From positions 2,418,001 to 2,482,000 of the forward strand of contig NZ_CP126242.1 of assembly GCF_030142045.1 (NCBI RefSeq): DNA of 64,000 nucleotides, given 5' to 3'. The stretch comes from Arthrobacter sp. zg-Y919. GTDB taxonomy: Bacteria > Actinomycetota > Actinomycetes > Actinomycetales > Micrococcaceae. This document shows positions 59,672 to 64,000 of this stretch, piece after piece. Under the pieces are notes generated by a model, which searched no databases, had not been told where the DNA came from, and saw nothing but the letters and a program-made list of their open reading frames with translations. The position numbers and the translations under genes are program-made. The first letter of the stretch is position 1. Each line of letters starts with the position of its first letter.

Positions 59672-61051
59672 TCAGAGGCTCAGGTACGAAAGTAGGTCGT
59701 GCCGGGTCAGCATGCCAACGGCGCTGCCATCGGACGTAACCATGACGGCGTCGTCCTCCTTCAGCTTCGCGCGGGCGGCTGCCACCGTGTCTCCCGTGCC
59801 CACGAACGCCGGGCGCGGGCCCATGTGTTCGCTGATCCGGTCCGTGGGCTTGGCTTCGCCGCGGAACAGTTTCTCCGTCAGCGAGCGCTCGTCCACGGAC
59901 CCGAGGACTTCGCCCAGGACCACCGGCGGTTCCTGCGAGAGGACGGGCAGGTACGAGACGCCGTATTCGTTGAGGATGGCAATGACGTCCCGCACGGTTT
60001 CGTTCGGGTGGGTGTGGACCAGGTCCGGCAGCGACCCGTCCTTGGTGGCCAGGACCTCACGGACGGATGCCCCTTCCCCGCCGTCCTGCAGGAATCCGTA
60101 GGAACGCATCCAGTCGTCATTGAAAATCTTGCCCATGTACCCGCGGCCGCTGTCCGGCAGCAGGACCACGACGACGTCGTCGGGCCCCAGCGGGCGTGCA
60201 ACCTCGAGTGCGGCGGTGACGGCCATCCCCGAGGAGCCGCCCACCAGCAGGCCTTCCTCCCGCGCCAGCCGGCGGGTCATGACGAAGGACTCGGCGTCCT
60301 TCACCGCAATCACCTCATCCGGCACGGACCGGTCATAGTTGTCCGGCCACATGTCCTCACCGACGCCTTCAACGAAGTAGGGGCGTCCCGTGCCGCCCGA
60401 GTACACCGACCCGTCAGGATCAGCGGCGATGACGCGGACCGGTCCCGAAGCACGGTCGGCGGAGACCTGCTTGAGGTAGCGTCCGGTGCCGGTGATGGTG
60501 CCGCCCGTCCCTGCACCGGCCACGAAGTGTGTGACCCGCCCGTCGGTATCGGCCCAGATTTCCGGTCCGGTGGATTCGAAGTGGCTGGCCGGTGCCGACG
60601 GATTGGAGAACTGGTCCGGCTTGTACGCTCCGTCGATCTCGCGCACCAGCCGGTCGGAGACACCGTAATAGGAGTCGGGACTTTCCGGGGCCACCGCCGT
60701 CGGCGTCACCACCACCTCGGCACCGTAGGCCCGCAGGACATCCCGCTTTTCCACGCCCACCTTGTCCGGCGTAACGAAGATGCATTTATAGCCCTTCTGC
60801 TGGGCCACCAGCGCCAGCCCGACGCCGGTGTTTCCGCTGGTGGGCTCAACCACCGTGCCGCCGGGCTTCAGCTTTCCGTCCCGCTCGGCCGCTTCAATCA
60901 TCTTCACGGCAATGCGGTCCTTCACGGACCCGCCCGGGTTCAGGTACTCCAGCTTCACCAGGACGGTCGCACGGATTCCCTCGGTCACATGGTGGAGCTT
61001 CACCAAGGGAGTGTTGCCGATCAGGTCCAGGACAGTATTGGCATACTTCAT
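59672..61051 (-). CDS. cbs: cystathionine beta-synthase
   Basis: This 459-residue PLP enzyme condenses serine or O-acetylserine with homocysteine. The PLP lysine sits in PGGSVKDRIAVKM near residue 42; EPTSGNTGVGLAL and VAGAGTGGTITGTGRY bind PLP. Two CBS domains occupy about residues 335-459. No N-terminal haem domain is present, as in other bacterial forms. I chose ATG 61051 (MKYANTVLDLIGNTPLVKL). With metB it forms the transsulfuration pair. Confidence 0.94.
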   Translation of the reverse strand: MKYANTVLDLIGNTPLVKLHHVTEGIRATVLVKLEYLNPGGSVKDRIAVKMIEAAERDGKLKPGGTVVEPTSGNTGVGLALVAQQKGYKCIFVTPDKVGVEKRDVLRAYGAEVVVTPTAVAPESPDSYYGVSDRLVREIDGAYKPDQFSNPSAPASHFESTGPEIWADTDGRVTHFVAGAGTGGTITGTGRYLKQVSADRASGPVRVIAADPDGSVYSGGTGRPYFVEGVGEDMWPDNYDRSVPDEVIAVKDAESFVMTRRLAREEGLLVGGSSGMAVTAALEVARPLGPDDVVVVLLPDSGRGYMGKIFNDDWMRSYGFLQDGGEGASVREVLATKDGSLPDLVHTHPNETVRDVIAILNEYGVSYLPVLSQEPPVVLGEVLGSVDERSLTEKLFRGEAKPTDRISEHMGPRPAFVGTGDTVAAARAKLKEDDAVMVTSDGSAVGMLTRHDLLSYLSL

Positions 61052-61176
61052 GTGACCCACGTTACTTTGTTGTCCCGCAGGGAACAGCGGGACCGGAACA
61101 CGCCGTAGCAAAAGCCACACTCCTGCCGGGTTCTGCTGCGGACAGGAGTGGGGGTGCTGCGTGCGACCATGGTTGC

Positions 61177-62157
61177 ATGTCCTTCACTGCCGCTGTTCCA
61201 ACGCTGCAGCAGACTCCCTCGGGTCCGGTGCGTTATTGGGATTCGCCCGCTCCGTACTGCCTGCAGACGTCCCTGCGGATCCTGGTCCGGGGTAAGCAGG
61301 ATCCCACCATCCGGTTGGGTCCCGGGGTGGCCTGGCTGGCCTTCCTCACCCCGGAGGGCCCCGCCACCCTGAACCTGCGCGAGGAACGCGTGCCCGCACC
61401 CGGGGCACGGGTCCGGGCCCAGGCCTGGGGGCCGGGCGCGGAGTGTGCGTTGGCGTCAGTGCCTGCCCTGCTCGGCGAAGGGGATGACTGGTCCGGTTTC
61501 GACGACGACGCCTTCCTCGCCACGCTGCCCCGGATGGTTACCGAAACCCGGCGCCGGAACCTCTCCCTGCGCCTGCCCAGTACGGGCCGGATCATGGACA
61601 CCCTGATCCCCGTGGTGCTGGAGCAGAAGGTGACCGTATTGGAGGCCTATTACGCCTGGCGCTACCTGGTGACCCGGTACGGGATCGATGCTCCGGGTCC
61701 GGCCCCCGCAGGGATGAAGGCCTCCCCCGCACCGGAAACCTGGCAGCGGATCCCCAGCTGGGACTGGCACCAGGCACGGGTGGACTTCTCCCGCTCCAGC
61801 ACCATCCTGCGGGCCTGCTCGCAGGCGTCTTCGCTCCAGCGGCTCGCCGACGCTCCCCTGGGGAAGGACCTGACCGCCAAGCTGTGTTCAGTTCCCGGGA
61901 TCGGCGTCTGGAGCGCAGCGGAAATCACCCAGCGGACGCACGGCGCCCCGGATTCCGTGTCCGTGGGCGATTTCCATCTGGCCGCCTATGTGGGCGCCGC
62001 GCTCACGGGCCGGCGCACCGACGACGCCGGCATGCTGAAGCTTCTGGAGCCCTGGCGGGGCCACCGTCAGCGGGTCGTGCGGATGATCATGCTCAGCGGC
62101 TACCGCAAACCCACCTTCGGACCCAAGCTCGCCCCGATGGACCACCGCCGGCGCTGA
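61177..62157 (+). CDS. AlkA-like DNA-3-methyladenine glycosylase
   Basis: This 326-residue helix-hairpin-helix glycosylase-like protein has the HhH segment KLCSVPGIGVWSAAEITQRTHG near residues 232-253 and, after it, the catalytic Asp in SVGDFHLAAYVG. The N-terminal half is only loosely AlkA-like. Such enzymes remove alkylated bases to start base-excision repair. It is divergent from cbs (125-base gap with two short hairpins) and converges on the Amt gene, 22 bases away. Confidence 0.83.
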   Translation: MSFTAAVPTLQQTPSGPVRYWDSPAPYCLQTSLRILVRGKQDPTIRLGPGVAWLAFLTPEGPATLNLREERVPAPGARVRAQAWGPGAECALASVPALLGEGDDWSGFDDDAFLATLPRMVTETRRRNLSLRLPSTGRIMDTLIPVVLEQKVTVLEAYYAWRYLVTRYGIDAPGPAPAGMKASPAPETWQRIPSWDWHQARVDFSRSSTILRACSQASSLQRLADAPLGKDLTAKLCSVPGIGVWSAAEITQRTHGAPDSVSVGDFHLAAYVGAALTGRRTDDAGMLKLLEPWRGHRQRVVRMIMLSGYRKPTFGPKLAPMDHRRR

Positions 62158-62179
62158 GGCAGCGGAGCGGTCGGGTCAC

Positions 62180-63772
62180 TCAATGCGGCAGGATCGCAAG
62201 CCGGTAGATCGATTCCGGCTCCGCGCCGAAGCGCTTGAGGACCGCCACCACTGCTTCCTCATGCTCTTCGTCGACCGCGGCCTGCACCCGCAGCCGGTCA
62301 TGGAAATCGATCCGCCTCTCTTGGCTGCGGAAAGCCTCGGTCCGGATTTTGCCGGTGTAGACAGCGGCATCGGACAGCTCCAGGGAACGGGCACCCGCCA
62401 TCAGTAAGGCATCCCGGAGTCCATCGACCCGTTCGCTAGAGACCACGGCGCTGACGAGGTGGCTGGGGGCGGAGCGCCTCGGGTCGGCGGTGATGCTGCC
62501 GTTCACTGCTCCCCTGCCTGCTGCAGTGGGCCGGGCCGTGACGCCGCTGAGCGAGTAGCCCGAAGAGTCCTGCTGGACGCGGTCCAGGTCCTCCTGTTCC
62601 GGCCCGGGCTCACGCAGTCCGATGGTGCGGGAAATAAGCGAGGCAATAATCCAGCTCAGCACAAAGGAGAAGAGCACTACGCTGACGACTGCGACCGTCT
62701 GGTGCCACAGCAGGAGACCTCCTCCGCCGGAGAAAACGCCGTCATCGCTGACCGGGTTCACTGCACTGTCGGCGAAAAAGCCCAGCAGCAGGGTACCCAG
62801 CACGCCGCCGACAAAATGGACGGCAATCACGTCCAGGGCGTCGTCGTAATGCAGGATCCGCTTGAGCCGGACGGCCAGGGCGCACAGGCATCCGGCAATC
62901 AGTCCGATCAACAGGGCCGAGCCGGTTCCGACAAAACCGGCACAGGGGGTAATGGTGGCCAGACCGGCGACTGCGCCGGAGACGGCACCCACCAAGGTGG
63001 AGTGCCCGCTGCCAACCCGTTCCACGAGCAGCCAGGTAAGCATGGCGGCTGCCCCGGCCGCGTGGGTGTTGATCAGAGCCTGCGCTGCAATGTCGTTGGC
63101 TTCCAGTCCGTCCCCGGCGTTGAATCCGAACCAGCCGAACCAGAGGATGCCTGCACCCACCAGCATCAGGGGGAGGTTGTTCGGCGAGGTCCGCAGGTTC
63201 GGCCAGCCGCGCCGCCTGCCAACCACCAGGAGCACTGCGGCGGCGGCGGCACCGGCGGAAGTATGCACCACCATGCCTCCGGCCCAGTCCTGGGCCCCGA
63301 GCTGGAACAGCCATCCCTGGGGATGCCAGAGCCAGCGGGCAATCTGCGGGTACACCAGGACCGAGAACGCAGCGAGGAAAACCACCCAGCCGGCAAACCG
63401 GAGCCTGCCTGCGGTGGCCCCGGTAAGCAGGGCTGGAGTGATTACCGCGAACATCATCTGGTAGGCCACAAAAGCGAGCGCGGGTATGGTGACGCCTGCC
63501 GCGACGGTGTGGAACTGCGGGGTGTCGAGATCCAGGAGCGCCACGGCATCAAACTCGCCGAGCACGGAGTTGCCCTTATTGCTGAAGGCCAGGGTGTATC
63601 CGACCAGGATCCAGGTCAGGGAAATGACACCCAGCGGAATGATGTTCTGCAGCATCATGGTCAGGACATTGCGGACCGGCACCATCCCGCCGTAGAAGAG
63701 GGCCAGGCCCGGAGTCATGAAGAGCACCAACCCGGCACAGGTCAGCACCCATGCGGTGTCTGCCGCGTTCAT
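62180..63772 (-). CDS. amt: ammonium transporter with C-terminal P-II-like domain
   Basis: This protein of about 530 residues has a complete Amt channel (about residues 1-390) with the signature DWAGGMVVHTSAG, twin His170 and His319 (DVIAVHFVGG), and the FGWFGFNAG segment. Usual Amt length is about 430. Here the last about 93 residues (438-530) read like a GlnB/P-II fold: SAVVSSERVDGLRDALLMAG for the first strand and helix, and a second half RRIDFHDRLRVQAAVDEEHEE. The T-loop tyrosine and the ATP-binding B-loop (GDGKIF type) are missing. I chose ATG 63772; a GTG three codons earlier is open. No glnK follows it. Confidence 0.9.
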   Translation of the reverse strand: MNAADTAWVLTCAGLVLFMTPGLALFYGGMVPVRNVLTMMLQNIIPLGVISLTWILVGYTLAFSNKGNSVLGEFDAVALLDLDTPQFHTVAAGVTIPALAFVAYQMMFAVITPALLTGATAGRLRFAGWVVFLAAFSVLVYPQIARWLWHPQGWLFQLGAQDWAGGMVVHTSAGAAAAAVLLVVGRRRGWPNLRTSPNNLPLMLVGAGILWFGWFGFNAGDGLEANDIAAQALINTHAAGAAAMLTWLLVERVGSGHSTLVGAVSGAVAGLATITPCAGFVGTGSALLIGLIAGCLCALAVRLKRILHYDDALDVIAVHFVGGVLGTLLLGFFADSAVNPVSDDGVFSGGGGLLLWHQTVAVVSVVLFSFVLSWIIASLISRTIGLREPGPEQEDLDRVQQDSSGYSLSGVTARPTAAGRGAVNGSITADPRRSAPSHLVSAVVSSERVDGLRDALLMAGARSLELSDAAVYTGKIRTEAFRSQERRIDFHDRLRVQAAVDEEHEEAVVAVLKRFGAEPESIYRLAILPH

Positions 63773-64000
63773 GCCGGGCACCGCAGGGGCCCGGGCCTAC
63801 TGGTGCTGGGCCTCCCCGTACCGGGCGTACCCGGCCCGGATCTTCCGGTGCTGCTCGTCCCGCTGCTACCGCACATGGAGTCCCGCTTCCAACCCGCTTG
63901 CCGTTCATGGGCGTTCGGACTGCTGGGCCCCGGAACCGGTGCCGGGGGCCCAGGACCAGTCGAGTTTACCGCCAGGCCACGCGGCACCAGAAGGGAACGG
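63773..64000 (-). promoter_or_regulatory. amt upstream region
   Basis: The last 228 bases show no gene I can support. TAAACT (63963-63968 on the minus strand) could be a -10 element, about 190 bases before amt. Between them an 11-bp stem with one bulged G, CTGGGCCCCGG/CCGGGGGCCCAG, spans 63923-63953. I cannot find a convincing GlnR box by eye. Confidence 0.4.

Overview
This is a high-G+C chromosomal segment from an actinobacterium, most likely of the family Micrococcaceae (Arthrobacter in the broad sense). The order trpT-secE-nusG-rplKA-rplJL-rpoBC-(rpsL), mycothiol synthase (mshD) next to the orphan regulator glnR, GTG/TTG starts behind GA-rich Shine-Dalgarno sequences, and the RpoB/RpoC sequences all point there. 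I see no insertion sequence, prophage, CRISPR array or rRNA. It is core chromosome with one catabolic island and a few lineage-specific genes.

Bases 1-11650 (minus strand). The window opens at the 5' end of rpsL. Next comes a complete protocatechuate branch of the beta-ketoadipate pathway, transcribed pobA, then pcaH-G-B-D-C-F-I-J-R. It converts 4-hydroxybenzoate to protocatechuate and on to acetyl-CoA and succinyl-CoA. Two 15-bp boxes resembling IclR-type PcaR operators lie at the pcaH promoter. An MFS exporter and a second IclR regulator follow. The whole island sits between rpoC and rpsL.

Bases 11650-26420 (mostly minus). This is the transcription/translation core: rpoC, rpoB, rplL, rplJ (with an L10 leader ending in a terminator hairpin), rplA, rplK, nusG, secE and tRNA-Trp. 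A thiolase (plus strand) and a GNAT acetyltransferase gene interrupt it.

Bases 26420-38100. Aspartate aminotransferase is followed by a LiaFSR-like envelope-stress locus: a LuxR-type response regulator and a PspC-histidine kinase, divergent from a PspC/LiaF-like protein, a small membrane protein and a mini-PspC. Then come phosphofructokinase, a GNAT protein, an ankyrin protein, YgfZ, a nitrobindin-like protein, a 35-residue membrane protein and a polytopic membrane protein.

Bases 38100-52700. glnR and mshD are followed by ppk-mutT1 (polyphosphate and nucleotide housekeeping), thyA-dfrA (thymidylate/folate) and asd. murB is grouped with a pair of MaoC/HadAB-like hot-dog proteins. DUF2797, a PfpI-type protein, tRNA-Met and tRNA-Thr, and a soluble Ser/Thr kinase with a C-terminal GAF domain follow.

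Bases 52700-64000. A DEAD-box RNA helicase, a C-terminally truncated MOSC gene, a GT87 mannosyltransferase, an amidohydrolase, the transsulfuration pair metB-cbs, an AlkA-like glycosylase, and an ammonium transporter carrying a degenerate P-II-like domain at its C terminus. The Amt-P-II fusion is the most unusual protein in the window. Promoter and hairpin calls were made by eye and are marked accordingly.
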